Positions 7,807 through 15,014 of a stretch of DNA of 64,000 nucleotides are shown here, piece by piece. Source of the DNA: Lewinella sp050633125 (lineage in GTDB: Bacteria > Bacteroidota > Bacteroidia > Chitinophagales > Saprospiraceae); NCBI RefSeq assembly GCF_050633125.1, contig NZ_JBOEFX010000018.1, forward strand, positions 147,409 through 211,408. Direction: 5' to 3'. A program made the translations under genes and the position numbers. Numbering within the stretch: position 1 is the stretch's first letter; each line of letters opens with the position of its first letter. Below the pieces are notes generated by a model. The model searched no databases. It saw only the letters and a list, made by a program, of their open reading frames with translations, and was not told where the DNA came from.

Positions 7807-8424
7807 TCAATCGTTCTTTAATGCGGCTTTTAAGAAGTTCATAATGATGTCTTTACGTTCTTCCATGAGGCTAGAGAAATCATTGTCAGAAAATTCAAAA
7901 ACAGTACAAAATATGGGTTTGGCGATAAAAGGAAAAACGGTCATTCCCATAATATTGAGCATCAACTGAGCGGGCGGTAGTTTACGGATGTTACCGGCCT
8001 CCATTTCTTGATGCATACTTAAAACAAAACCCTGTACTGCTGGAAAATGATGACTTCTTTTCTTTAGCTCTTCGACAAACCGGGCTTGTTTCTGTGATAA
8101 TTCCGACATGATGAAAAACGGTATGTCGGGTTGCTCCTGAAATAGGTTGACGTACGAAGTGACGATGACTTCCAAGCGCTCCCAAAACGTTCCTTCTGTA
8201 GCCAGAGCTTTAGCAAATCGCGGTAGTATGGTGTCTAAAATCCTTACCGTAATCTCGTGGTACAACTTCTCTTTAGATCGGAAATAGTAGTGTAATAAAG
8301 CTTTATTGATACCTGCTTCATCAGCGATATCTTGTGTACGTGTAGCGGCATACCCCTTTTGTACAAAGTGTTTACGGGCTACTTCCAGGATCAATGTTTC
8401 TTTGTCTTGTGCCATATTAACCAT
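7807..8424 (-). CDS. TetR/AcrR-family repressor of the efflux operon (CecR-like)
   Basis: About 205 residues. The N-terminal TetR helix-turn-helix is clear: ARKHFVQKGYAATRTQDIADEAGINKALLHYYFRSKEKLY. The ligand-binding C-terminal half is variable. It is the first gene of the operon (then tolC, hlyD, two ATPases, two permeases), the same order as cecR-ybhG-ybhF-ybhS-ybhR in E. coli with a TolC gene inserted. Start choice: ATG at 8424 (MVNMAQDKETL) or 8415 (MAQDKETL); an open frame reaches 8454. A palindrome overlaps these starts, which suggests autorepression. Confidence 0.88.
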   Translation of the reverse strand: MVNMAQDKETLILEVARKHFVQKGYAATRTQDIADEAGINKALLHYYFRSKEKLYHEITVRILDTILPRFAKALATEGTFWERLEVIVTSYVNLFQEQPDIPFFIMSELSQKQARFVEELKKRSHHFPAVQGFVLSMHQEMEAGNIRKLPPAQLMLNIMGMTVFPFIAKPIFCTVFEFSDNDFSSLMEERKDIIMNFLKAALKND

Positions 8425-8447
8425 AAAGTTAAACACTTTGGTTAATA
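8415..8447. promoter_or_regulatory. Candidate operator overlapping the TetR gene start
   Basis: TATTAACCA (8415-8423) and TGGTTAATA (8439-8447) are perfect 9-bp inverted arms with a 15-bp spacer, covering the regulator's start codons. Position and symmetry fit an autoregulatory TetR-family operator. No experimental support can be drawn from the sequence alone. Confidence 0.5.
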
Positions 8448-8507
8448 CATGCAAGCGGTAGACTTGTTTTTATTGAAAAGCTGCTTGACTTCTGCCTAAA
8501 CCTGATC

Positions 8508-8534
8508 TATACCCGGCACTAAGTAACGGGTATA
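8508..8534. repeat. TATACCCG hairpin repeat, copy 1
   Basis: TATACCCG (8508-8515) pairs with CGGGTATA (8527-8534) around the loop gcactaagtaa. A nearly identical 27-bp element lies at 18127-18153, differing by one loop base. It sits beside the GC-rich repeat in the 380-bp region between the TetR gene and the SDR gene. Confidence 0.75.
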
Positions 8535-8537
8535 TAA

Positions 8538-8672
8538 GGGGCCATGCCGGTAGCGGCGTTGCTGTGCAAACGCCACTACGGCACCGGGTTGTTCGCTATT
8601 ACCTGCGGTACCGCTGCCACCCCTTGTCCTTGGTCCGTCCCGGCCCCGCGCTCCAGGCGCTGCCTTGCGCCC
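8538..8672 (+). repeat. GC-rich interspersed repeat, copy 2
   Basis: GC-rich, non-coding. The hairpin CCGGTAGCGGCGTTG/CAAACGCCACTACGG (8547-8580) is followed by GCACC-GGG, TACCGCTGCCACCCCT and GTCCTTGG blocks. These align in order with the reverse complement of 900-1085. The rest of the gap to 8804 shows no gene. Confidence 0.7.
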
Positions 8673-8804
8673 TAAGTATAAATACAGGTCCTGCCAGCGG
8701 GCATCACATCTACAGACGTATCGGTGCGACGCCTCGGCGTTGGCCAATTTCCCACTTCCTCCCGATTGCTCGGAATCCATTTCCCATTTTGCTTTAAGTC
8801 TCTA

Positions 8805-9452
8805 CTACCCTTTAAACTGCACCTCCACCTCTGGTACTCCTTGTTGATAATGCTGGTAATAGGCATCTGCGACTTTGTGAGGATCGAAGGCCGTTCCTTC
8901 TTTGATGGTGCCAAAAATAGTGACCGTCCCCACTTGGATAGGGCTTTCCTGTAGTTCCTCCGCTAGCATGAAAGCCAAGCTGCGGATGCCTGCTTTTGCA
9001 ATGCTAATCGTCGGCGCTTGCATCCATGGATGGAGGGCTGCGCCGCCTCCGGTAAATAGAAAGGTTCCGCGATCATTTTCTTGCATAAAGGGAAGGATGG
9101 TTTGTACACTCAGCAGCGCAGCAGCGACATCCATCCGGTAGGCATCCACCATTTCTTCAACATCTAACTGGAGTGGGCTATTGAATTGCTTTTTAACGGC
9201 ATTGTAGATCACCACCTCCACTGTGTCTTTCTGCGCAATGCCGCGCAAGGTTTGCCGCAAGGCCTTAAAATCACTGACATCAACTGCATGAGTGCTAACT
9301 AAGACTTCTTGTTTCTCCAGTGTTTTGGTAAAAACACTAAGGTTTTCTTCGTTCCGAGCCAATAGGGCGATAGAAAACCCTTTTTGCCCAAATTTTTCAG
9401 CCAAGGCCAGCCCCAGTCCGGGGCCAGCGCCAATGATAATTGCAGTTGCCAT
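8805..9452 (-). CDS. SDR-fold NAD(P)-binding protein lacking the catalytic Tyr
   Basis: 215 residues with a Rossmann fold: nucleotide-binding GAGPGLG (8-14), an acidic DVSD after beta-3 (58-61), YNA at the usual NAG position (83-85) and a Ser/Thr strand FLFTGGG (131-137). The expected YxxxK motif reads I149-S-I-A-K153, so the Lys is present but the catalytic Tyr is missing. The protein is also shorter than the usual 250 residues. It may be an atypical reductase subgroup or a non-catalytic relative. It lies 3 bp downstream of the acetyltransferase gene, so the two are probably cotranscribed. Confidence 0.78.
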   Translation of the reverse strand: MATAIIIGAGPGLGLALAEKFGQKGFSIALLARNEENLSVFTKTLEKQEVLVSTHAVDVSDFKALRQTLRGIAQKDTVEVVIYNAVKKQFNSPLQLDVEEMVDAYRMDVAAALLSVQTILPFMQENDRGTFLFTGGGAALHPWMQAPTISIAKAGIRSLAFMLAEELQESPIQVGTVTIFGTIKEGTAFDPHKVADAYYQHYQQGVPEVEVQFKG

Positions 9453-9455
9453 AGC

Positions 9456-9977
9456 TTAGAGCTTGATTTTCATAAGGAGGTCATTTTGCAAATCGCTCCC
9501 CAAGTAAAATTCGTGTTGGTCAAAAGTAGAAAATCCATGCCGCTTATAAAACCTGATCGCTGCTTCATTTTGATCCCATACGCCGAGCCAAACCGAGGAC
9601 TTATTCTCTCGCCTTGCTTTTTCAACCACAAAGGCCAAGAGCTGTTGCCCGATATTTTGCCCTTGGTGGGTGGCTTTGACGTAAATTCGTTCTATTTCCA
9701 GGGTGTTTTCCAGGGATTGCTCTGTTTGTGCAGCTCCTTCATTGAGCTTTAGGTAGGCAATGGCTTCGCTATCTTGCCACACCATAAAATAGGATACACC
9801 TTCTTGTTGAAAACTGGCTCGAACCTGTTCAAGGGTAAAGGTTTTGGAGATGTATTCGGACATATTTTCGGGCGTGTTCACTGGCCCAAATGCTTCCACA
9901 AAGGTTGCTTCTGCCAAATCGCGAAGCAGCGGAAGCGCTGTTTCCGAAACGGGTTTTATGGTAAGGGGTGGATTCAT
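9456..9977 (-). CDS. GNAT N-acetyltransferase, PaiA-like
   Basis: 173 residues with the GNAT core: beta-4 strand EIERIYV, acetyl-CoA loop HQGQNIGQQLL (Q/R-x-x-G-x-G/A variant), then VWLGVWDQNEAAIRFYKRHGF. The last segment closely resembles PaiA-type polyamine acetyltransferases (WLGVWE-N--AI-FY---GF). It should transfer acetyl from acetyl-CoA to an amine; polyamine is a guess from the family. It is the first gene of a two-gene minus-strand unit with the SDR gene. Confidence 0.85.
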   Translation of the reverse strand: MNPPLTIKPVSETALPLLRDLAEATFVEAFGPVNTPENMSEYISKTFTLEQVRASFQQEGVSYFMVWQDSEAIAYLKLNEGAAQTEQSLENTLEIERIYVKATHQGQNIGQQLLAFVVEKARRENKSSVWLGVWDQNEAAIRFYKRHGFSTFDQHEFYLGSDLQNDLLMKIKL

Positions 9978-10070
9978 AGGTAAAGGTTGATTATTTTATT
10001 TACCCTAAAATGTGATACACATCACAGGAAAAACAGGGGAAGTCTATTAATTTTATCTTTCTTGATCGGT

Positions 10071-10200
10071 GCTAGATGAAATCGTTTGGGCTTGAATGCT
10101 TAAGACGTGGCTTGGACTTCAGTCCGAGCGGGAAGATATTGCGATTGTGGCCGGACTGAAGTCCAGCCTACGTTTTTCCAACCAAACGATTTCATCTAGC
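10071..10200. repeat. 130-bp nested palindrome in intergenic region
   Basis: The outer arms GCTAGATGAAATCGTTTGG (10071-10089) and its exact complement (10182-10200) are a perfect 19-bp inverted repeat. Inside them, a second inverted pair (about 10106-10126 and 10151-10172) carries GGACTTCAGTCC/GGACTGAAGTCC, each itself palindromic. The region between divergent genes (9978-10244) holds no other feature. Confidence 0.85.
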
Positions 10201-10244
10201 TCCTCTTGATTATCCATCTCCATCAAATTTAAGATAGAAAAACT

Positions 10245-11291
10245 GTGGAAAAATACTGGGATTTATTCATTCAGGGCTACACCGGTTACGGCAATTACCT
10301 TTGGCACGAAATAACGCACCCCGATTGGGACAACTACTTTTATTGGTTGATCGCCGTTTCTGTCTTCTTTTTACTGCTGGAAGTGGCCATTCCCTGGCGA
10401 AAAAAACAGGCTACCCTGCGCAAAGATTTTTGGTTGGATGCTTTTTATATGTTTTTCAATTTTTTTCTGTTTTCACTGATTATTTACAGTGCGGCGTCCA
10501 ATGTTGTGGTGAATCTCTTCAACGATGGTATCAAAGGCATTACGGGTGGATTCGATCTTCAGGCACAAAATCCGCTCAATGATTTTCCGCTATGGGCCAT
10601 TCTATTGATAGGTTTTGTCGTTCGTGATTTTATCCAGTGGTGGATTCATCGCTTGCTGCACCGCTCTGATCGTTTGTGGGAGTTTCATAAAGTACACCAT
10701 TCGGTAGAGGAGATGGGCTTTGCGGCACATTTGCGTTACCACTGGATGGAAAACATTGTTTACCGTACGCTGGAATATATTCCGCTGGCTTTGCTCGGTA
10801 TTGGGCTTTACGATTTCTTCATCATCCATATCTTTACTTTGGCTTGGGGGCATTACAATCATTCCAACATCAGCGTGAGTGGTTACCTTACGGGAGGCAT
10901 ATTAGGTGCTCTGTTGGGGATTATTGTTTCACAAGGCCTGTTAGATGTGAGTCTCGTTCAAGATCCGACCTTAATTACACGCTTGGGAATTGTACTGGGT
11001 TCAGCTGTAGCTGGAAGCCTGTTGTTAGGGAAACTAATGAAATACTTGTTCAATAGCCCGGAGATGCACATCTGGCACCATGCTTATGAGTTACCCAAAG
11101 AGCGCCACTTCGGTGTCAACTTTGGGATTACTTTAGCGATTTGGGATTATATTTTTAAAACGGCTTATATTCCACACACTGGACAGGATATTAGATTAGG
11201 TTTTCCGGGCATAGAATCTTTTCCTGACGATTTTGCTACCCAATCGATCTATGGCTTTAGCAAGACGGAACAGGAACCGCCCAATAATTAA
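10245..11291 (+). CDS. Sterol desaturase / fatty acid hydroxylase family membrane protein
   Basis: 348 residues with several membrane segments and the histidine clusters of the di-iron hydroxylase family: HRLLH (135-139), HKVHH (148-152), H-N-H around 203-206, and HIWHHAYE followed by H about 10 residues later (around 284-298). Such proteins bind two metal ions at the cytoplasmic face and hydroxylate or desaturate lipid substrates with O2. Which lipid is unknown. The start is GTG; no in-frame ATG lies close by upstream. Confidence 0.85.
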   Translation: MEKYWDLFIQGYTGYGNYLWHEITHPDWDNYFYWLIAVSVFFLLLEVAIPWRKKQATLRKDFWLDAFYMFFNFFLFSLIIYSAASNVVVNLFNDGIKGITGGFDLQAQNPLNDFPLWAILLIGFVVRDFIQWWIHRLLHRSDRLWEFHKVHHSVEEMGFAAHLRYHWMENIVYRTLEYIPLALLGIGLYDFFIIHIFTLAWGHYNHSNISVSGYLTGGILGALLGIIVSQGLLDVSLVQDPTLITRLGIVLGSAVAGSLLLGKLMKYLFNSPEMHIWHHAYELPKERHFGVNFGITLAIWDYIFKTAYIPHTGQDIRLGFPGIESFPDDFATQSIYGFSKTEQEPPNN

Positions 11292-11345
11292 TAAAAAGAC
11301 AGCACAGAAACGAATGATAAATTCATTTTTTGCGCAATACAAAGG
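11292..11345 (+). repeat. Shortened copy of the palindromic repeat (upstream of sulfite dehydrogenase)
   Basis: This 56-bp gap contains only the two ends of the palindromic repeat: GACAGCACAGAAA at the left and TTTTTTGCGCAATAC at the right, joined by a small hairpin GAATgataaATTC. The large central palindrome is missing. The right end again finishes a few bases before a start codon (ATG 11348). Confidence 0.7.
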
Positions 11346-11347
11346 TC

Positions 11348-12673
11348 ATGTCAGCTAAAGATCACCTCCGAAAAGGTTTACACGAATGGTATGACGAAGA
11401 CCCCACCGAGGCAGAGCACCAACTGTGGGGTAGGGAAGGAGTAGCAAATTCTCGTCGTGGGTTTCTGCAAAAGAGCGCACTGACGGCGATGACCTTGGCC
11501 TTGGGAGGTAAGATGGTCTTTGCTAAACACTTTCCAATGGGCATGATACCGGCTGGCCTGGCCCACTCCAACGAACCTTTTCAACTACCCGGCAAGCATC
11601 CAGGATTAGTGGTTTTGAACGATAAACCCATCAATGCGGAAACGCCCCCGCATTTGTTGGATGATAAGGTGACGCCCAATGAGCTTTTCTTTGTTAGAAA
11701 CAACGGCATTCCCCCTACGGATATCAATCTGGAAAACTGGACATTAACCATTGAAGGAGAATCGGCCAACCAGAAGAAAACATACACGTTGGCAGAATTG
11801 AAAAGCAAATTCCAGCACTACACCTACCAGCTTACGCTGGAATGTGGTGGTAATGGCCGCAAAGAATTCAATCCTCCTGCCAAAGGCAACCAGTGGTCGA
11901 CTGGCGCAGTAGGTTGTGCCAACTGGACGGGCATCCGCCTTAAAGACGTTTTGCAAGACGTGGGCATTGGCAACGATGCTGTTTACATTGGTTATTACGG
12001 CGAAGACACCCACCTGTCTGGCGACCCCAACAAGGTGGTGATTTCCCGTGGGGTCCCTATTACGAAAGCTTTAGAAGACGAAAGCCTGATCGCCTGGGCC
12101 ATGAACGGCAAGGATATTCCGCGCTTGAATGGCTACCCGCTGCGGCTGGTATTTGGTGGCTATCCGGCATCCTGTTCTGGGAAATGGCTATCTAAGATCG
12201 TCATCCGTAACCAAGTGCATGATGGCCCGAAAATGACGGGGCAATCTTACCGGGTACCCTGTAAACCTGTGGCCCCAGGCAGTAAGGTCGAAGACGAAGA
12301 CATGTGCATCATAGAGCAGATGCCCGTCAAGTCGTTGCTGACTTTCCCGAAAACGGGAGCTACCATCCGTTTGGGGCAGCAGCTACCCATTCGCGGCCAC
12401 GCGTGGACGGCGGAGACACATATCGCACGGGTAGACTTTTCCATTAATTTTGGTGCCAATTGGCAAGCGTGCGTCATAGAACCAGCGGCCAATCGTTATG
12501 CGTGGCAGCATTTCAATGCTAAAATCAGTTTCCCCGAAGAGGGCTACTACGAGGTGTGGGTTCGCGCCACTGACAATACGGGCACTACTCAGCCCATGCT
12601 GCTACCCGGCTGGAATCCGCGCGGCTATTTGAATAATGCTTGCCATCGGATTGCGATTAAAGTAGTGAGCTGA
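11348..12673 (+). CDS. sorA: Sulfite dehydrogenase, molybdopterin subunit (SorA/SoxC-like)
   Basis: About 441 residues of the sulfite oxidase family. A twin-arginine signal (NSRRGFLQKSALTAMTLALGG, Arg36-Arg37) sends it folded to the periplasm. The Mo-ligand Cys166 is in LECGGNGR, and the C-terminal Mo-co dimerisation domain starts near residue 320. It oxidises sulfite to sulfate and passes electrons to the cytochrome encoded next, whose ATG overlaps this stop codon (TGATG). The ATG at 11348 is preferred over an in-frame TTG at 11330 that lies inside a repeat end. The gene symbol rests on family and gene pairing. Confidence 0.85.
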   Translation: MSAKDHLRKGLHEWYDEDPTEAEHQLWGREGVANSRRGFLQKSALTAMTLALGGKMVFAKHFPMGMIPAGLAHSNEPFQLPGKHPGLVVLNDKPINAETPPHLLDDKVTPNELFFVRNNGIPPTDINLENWTLTIEGESANQKKTYTLAELKSKFQHYTYQLTLECGGNGRKEFNPPAKGNQWSTGAVGCANWTGIRLKDVLQDVGIGNDAVYIGYYGEDTHLSGDPNKVVISRGVPITKALEDESLIAWAMNGKDIPRLNGYPLRLVFGGYPASCSGKWLSKIVIRNQVHDGPKMTGQSYRVPCKPVAPGSKVEDEDMCIIEQMPVKSLLTFPKTGATIRLGQQLPIRGHAWTAETHIARVDFSINFGANWQACVIEPAANRYAWQHFNAKISFPEEGYYEVWVRATDNTGTTQPMLLPGWNPRGYLNNACHRIAIKVVS

Positions 12674-13158
12674 TGAAAAATACGCCAGTAGATTTTCGGC
12701 CATTGCTATTGATGCTTAATCTCGCTTTAGCAGCTTGTATTGTTTGCTTCATCTACTTGCTTGCAGGAGATCAAATTTCATCTATGTTTGCTCCGGCGCC
12801 TCCAATTATTGAAAGGCAAGCTACTGCCCGGGCAAGTACGTTGCTTTCGCCGGAAGACGAGATCGTCAATGGCATCCACGTACCCACGGGCTTGATCTAT
12901 GATGAAGGGTTTGAATTGGTTAGAGCAACATGTACTGCTTGTCATTCGGCCAAGCTGGTTACCCAAAACAAAGCTACCAAAGAAGGCTGGACACAGATGA
13001 TCCGATGGATGCAGGAAACCCAAGGACTCTGGGATTTAGGTGCCAATGAAACGCCAATTATCAGTTATCTGGCCAGAAATTATGCACCAGAAGAAATTGG
13101 CCGTCGCGCTAATCTGGAAGTAGCAGCGATAGAATGGTATATTTTGGAATTGGACTAA
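12673..13158 (+). CDS. sorB: Sulfite dehydrogenase cytochrome c subunit (SorB-like)
   Basis: 161 residues with an N-terminal membrane anchor or uncleaved signal (12-32) and one haem c motif CTACH (87-91) in ATCTACHSAKLV. Conserved WTQMIRWMQ and NYAPEE segments typical of SorB-type cytochromes follow. It accepts electrons from the molybdenum subunit and would pass them to a cytochrome oxidase. Its start overlaps the upstream stop by one base, so the two are translationally coupled and made in equal amounts. Confidence 0.87.
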   Translation: MKNTPVDFRPLLLMLNLALAACIVCFIYLLAGDQISSMFAPAPPIIERQATARASTLLSPEDEIVNGIHVPTGLIYDEGFELVRATCTACHSAKLVTQNKATKEGWTQMIRWMQETQGLWDLGANETPIISYLARNYAPEEIGRRANLEVAAIEWYILELD

Positions 13159-13176
13159 GAAGAAAACCAGAAACAG

Positions 13177-13463
13177 CGCAAAAAAAAATCGCGTTTTATT
13201 TTCTGCGCAATACAAGGGAACAGCACGAAAATAAAAACCGATTTTGTTTTTCACAATAGTTGAATAAACGCTTCATTTTAAGTGTTTTAACTATTTGAAA
13301 AACTCAAAAAAAAATCGCGTTTTATTTTCTGCGCAATACAAGGGAACAGCACGAAAATAAAAACCGATTTTGTTTTTCACAATAGTTGAGTAAACGCTTC
13401 ATTTTAAGTGTTTTAACTATTTGAAAAACTCAAAAAAAATCGCGTTTTATTTTCTGCGCAATA
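13177..13463 (+). repeat. Tandem pair of the palindromic ~125-bp repeat plus a partial third copy
   Basis: GCGCAATA occurs at 13205, 13331 and 13456, marking two units of 126 and 125 bp that are almost identical. A fragment of a further right end lies at 13177-13204. Each unit reads AAGGGAACAGCACGAAAATA, then CGATTTTGTTTTTCAC-AATAGTT, a loop around CGCTTCATTTTAAGTG, AACTATTTGAAAAAC, and AAAATCGCGTTTTATTTTC. Left and right halves are complementary over nearly the whole length. The last unit ends 6-8 bases before the ATG at 13472. Confidence 0.93.
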
Positions 13464-13471
13464 AAAGGACT

Positions 13472-14071
13472 ATGAAAAATCTATTTTACTTTCTCAGCAT
13501 CGCCGTAATAATCGGTGTACTCGCAACCTGTACCAACCAATCAGCTTCCCAACAGGAGGAAGAGCAGGCGGTAAATTCCGATGAATATTACCTGGAACAA
13601 GGGGGCGAAATTGCGGCAGCATCTTTCAAGGCATTATCCGGGCGCTTGATGGCAGCAATGAAAAAGGGCGGTGTCCCGGAAGCAGTACAATATTGTAACA
13701 TTGCCGGACTACCTTTGATTGACAGCCTATCTGAAGCACATCAGGTAAACATTAGACGGACATCGTTGAAAATTCGTCAACCCCAAGATGCACCTATGCC
13801 AGCAGAAAAAAAGGCCTTGGATCAATACCACGCTAAATTTGCTGCCGGAGAAGTCTTAAAACCTTTAGTGGAGACCAACAGTGCAGGAGACGTAGCTTTT
13901 TACGCACCTATCCTCCTGAGCGAAGCTTGCTTGAAATGCCACGGTAAACTGGGAGAAACCCTAAAGGAAGAAGATTACGATTTGATCAAAGGACTTTACC
14001 CCAAAGACGAGGCCATAGGCTATGCACCAGGAGATCTGCGCGGGATTTGGAGTATCACTTTTGCGAAATAA
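13472..14071 (+). CDS. DUF3365 haem-binding lipoprotein
   Basis: 199 residues. The lipobox LATC gives the lipidated Cys20. The rest matches the DUF3365 (Tll0287-like) domain: a CN-x-AGLPLIDSL segment near 75-85, RRTSLKIRQPQDAP near 96-108, and one haem c motif CLKCH (153-157). These are small periplasmic redox or sensor haem proteins. Downstream of the SorAB pair it may be an electron carrier, but a repeat array separates them and cotranscription is uncertain. I chose the ATG at 13472; an upstream TTG frame (from 13421) translates the repeat. Confidence 0.85.
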   Translation: MKNLFYFLSIAVIIGVLATCTNQSASQQEEEQAVNSDEYYLEQGGEIAAASFKALSGRLMAAMKKGGVPEAVQYCNIAGLPLIDSLSEAHQVNIRRTSLKIRQPQDAPMPAEKKALDQYHAKFAAGEVLKPLVETNSAGDVAFYAPILLSEACLKCHGKLGETLKEEDYDLIKGLYPKDEAIGYAPGDLRGIWSITFAK

Positions 14072-14110
14072 ACGCAAGCCAGAAATAAAGGAAGGGGAAT
14101 AATATATTTT

Positions 14111-14190
14111 GAACCATATAAGAGATTATAAGGTCATTTAAGTGTTTTAAAAGAGAAGTTCTTATAATCCCTTATATGGTTTATTTTTTT
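14111..14190 (+). terminator. Long hairpin followed by T-run
   Basis: The arms 14112-14132 (AACCATATAAG...) and 14161-14181 (...CTTATATGGTT) are complementary over 21 bp with one mismatch, with a 28-bp loop, followed by TTATTTTTTT. It is suited to stop transcription after the haem lipoprotein gene. The arm length is unusual for a terminator. Confidence 0.65.
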
Positions 14191-14243
14191 GTAGAAAATG
14201 CGTTGGCATTAAACAATTTTACCTCACATCATCTTATTAAGGC

Positions 14244-15014
14244 ATGAGGATTTTCTTACTAATAATGCTGATTAATTCCTGCCTGATCATGAGCAATGCC
14301 CAATCTGATACGCCTTTCTTTTGTGATCCGGAAACGGGCCTCTGTATCATTCCCGAAGTGGAAAGTGATAAGGTTGCTGTAGAGCAAAAAGATGGCGTAG
14401 AAATTATTTATGTAGGCGACCCAATGTGTTCCTGGTGTTGGGGCATCTCTCCTGCATTGCATAAACTAGAGCAACGTGCCGCGCAAGAGGGCATCCCTTT
14501 TCGTATTGTAGTAGGTGGTTTGCGGCCCGGTGGTGGAGACCCTTGGAATGAGCAGTTTCAAAATTTTCTCAAGCATCACTGGGAGGAAGTGAACGAGCGC
14601 AGCGGCCAGCCCTTTGGCTATTCCCTTTTCGAGCGCGAATCGTTCAACTATGACACCGAGCCCAGCTGCCGGGCAGTAGTAGCAGCCCGCACAATGGACC
14701 CCACTTTGGAGCATCGTTTTTTTGAATTGGTGCAGCATCACTTTTATGTGCAAAATCAAGACCCTGCGACCGACACTTTTTATGCCCCCATTTGTAAAAG
14801 CCTTGGATTGGACTACGAAGCCTTTTTGAAGCTGTTTCACAGTGAAGAAATCATAGCCGCCACAAAGGCCGAATTTCAACTGAACCGCCAGTGGGGTGTT
14901 CGGGGTTATCCTACCGTTTTGTTGCGCAAAGACCAGCAACTTTTCCTTCTTGCCAATGGCTACGCGGAATTTGAACAACTCTGGGGAGGTGTTGAGGCGC
15001 AAGTTTTGCGATAG
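14244..15014 (+). CDS. DsbA-family thioredoxin-fold protein (FrnE-like), exported
   Basis: 256 residues with a signal peptide (MRIFLLIMLINSCLIMSNAQ). A DsbA-type thioredoxin fold follows, with active site CSWC (62-65) in VGDPMCSWCWG and cis-proline segment RGYPTVLL near 225-232, with a helical insertion between. This points to a periplasmic disulfide oxidoreductase of the FrnE-like branch. A short Cys-containing stretch (C27, C34) precedes the domain. It stands alone after a strong hairpin. Confidence 0.85.
   Translation: MRIFLLIMLINSCLIMSNAQSDTPFFCDPETGLCIIPEVESDKVAVEQKDGVEIIYVGDPMCSWCWGISPALHKLEQRAAQEGIPFRIVVGGLRPGGGDPWNEQFQNFLKHHWEEVNERSGQPFGYSLFERESFNYDTEPSCRAVVAARTMDPTLEHRFFELVQHHFYVQNQDPATDTFYAPICKSLGLDYEAFLKLFHSEEIIAATKAEFQLNRQWGVRGYPTVLLRKDQQLFLLANGYAEFEQLWGGVEAQVLR

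Noticed and set aside
1094..8454. Efflux operon as a complete transposon
   Set aside because: No transposase or integrase and no perfect terminal repeats. The bracketing GC-rich repeats are imperfect, so only a lead is reported.
8496..8954. Several short frames on both strands
   Set aside because: Caused by the high GC of the second repeat copy; no protein-like composition or start context.
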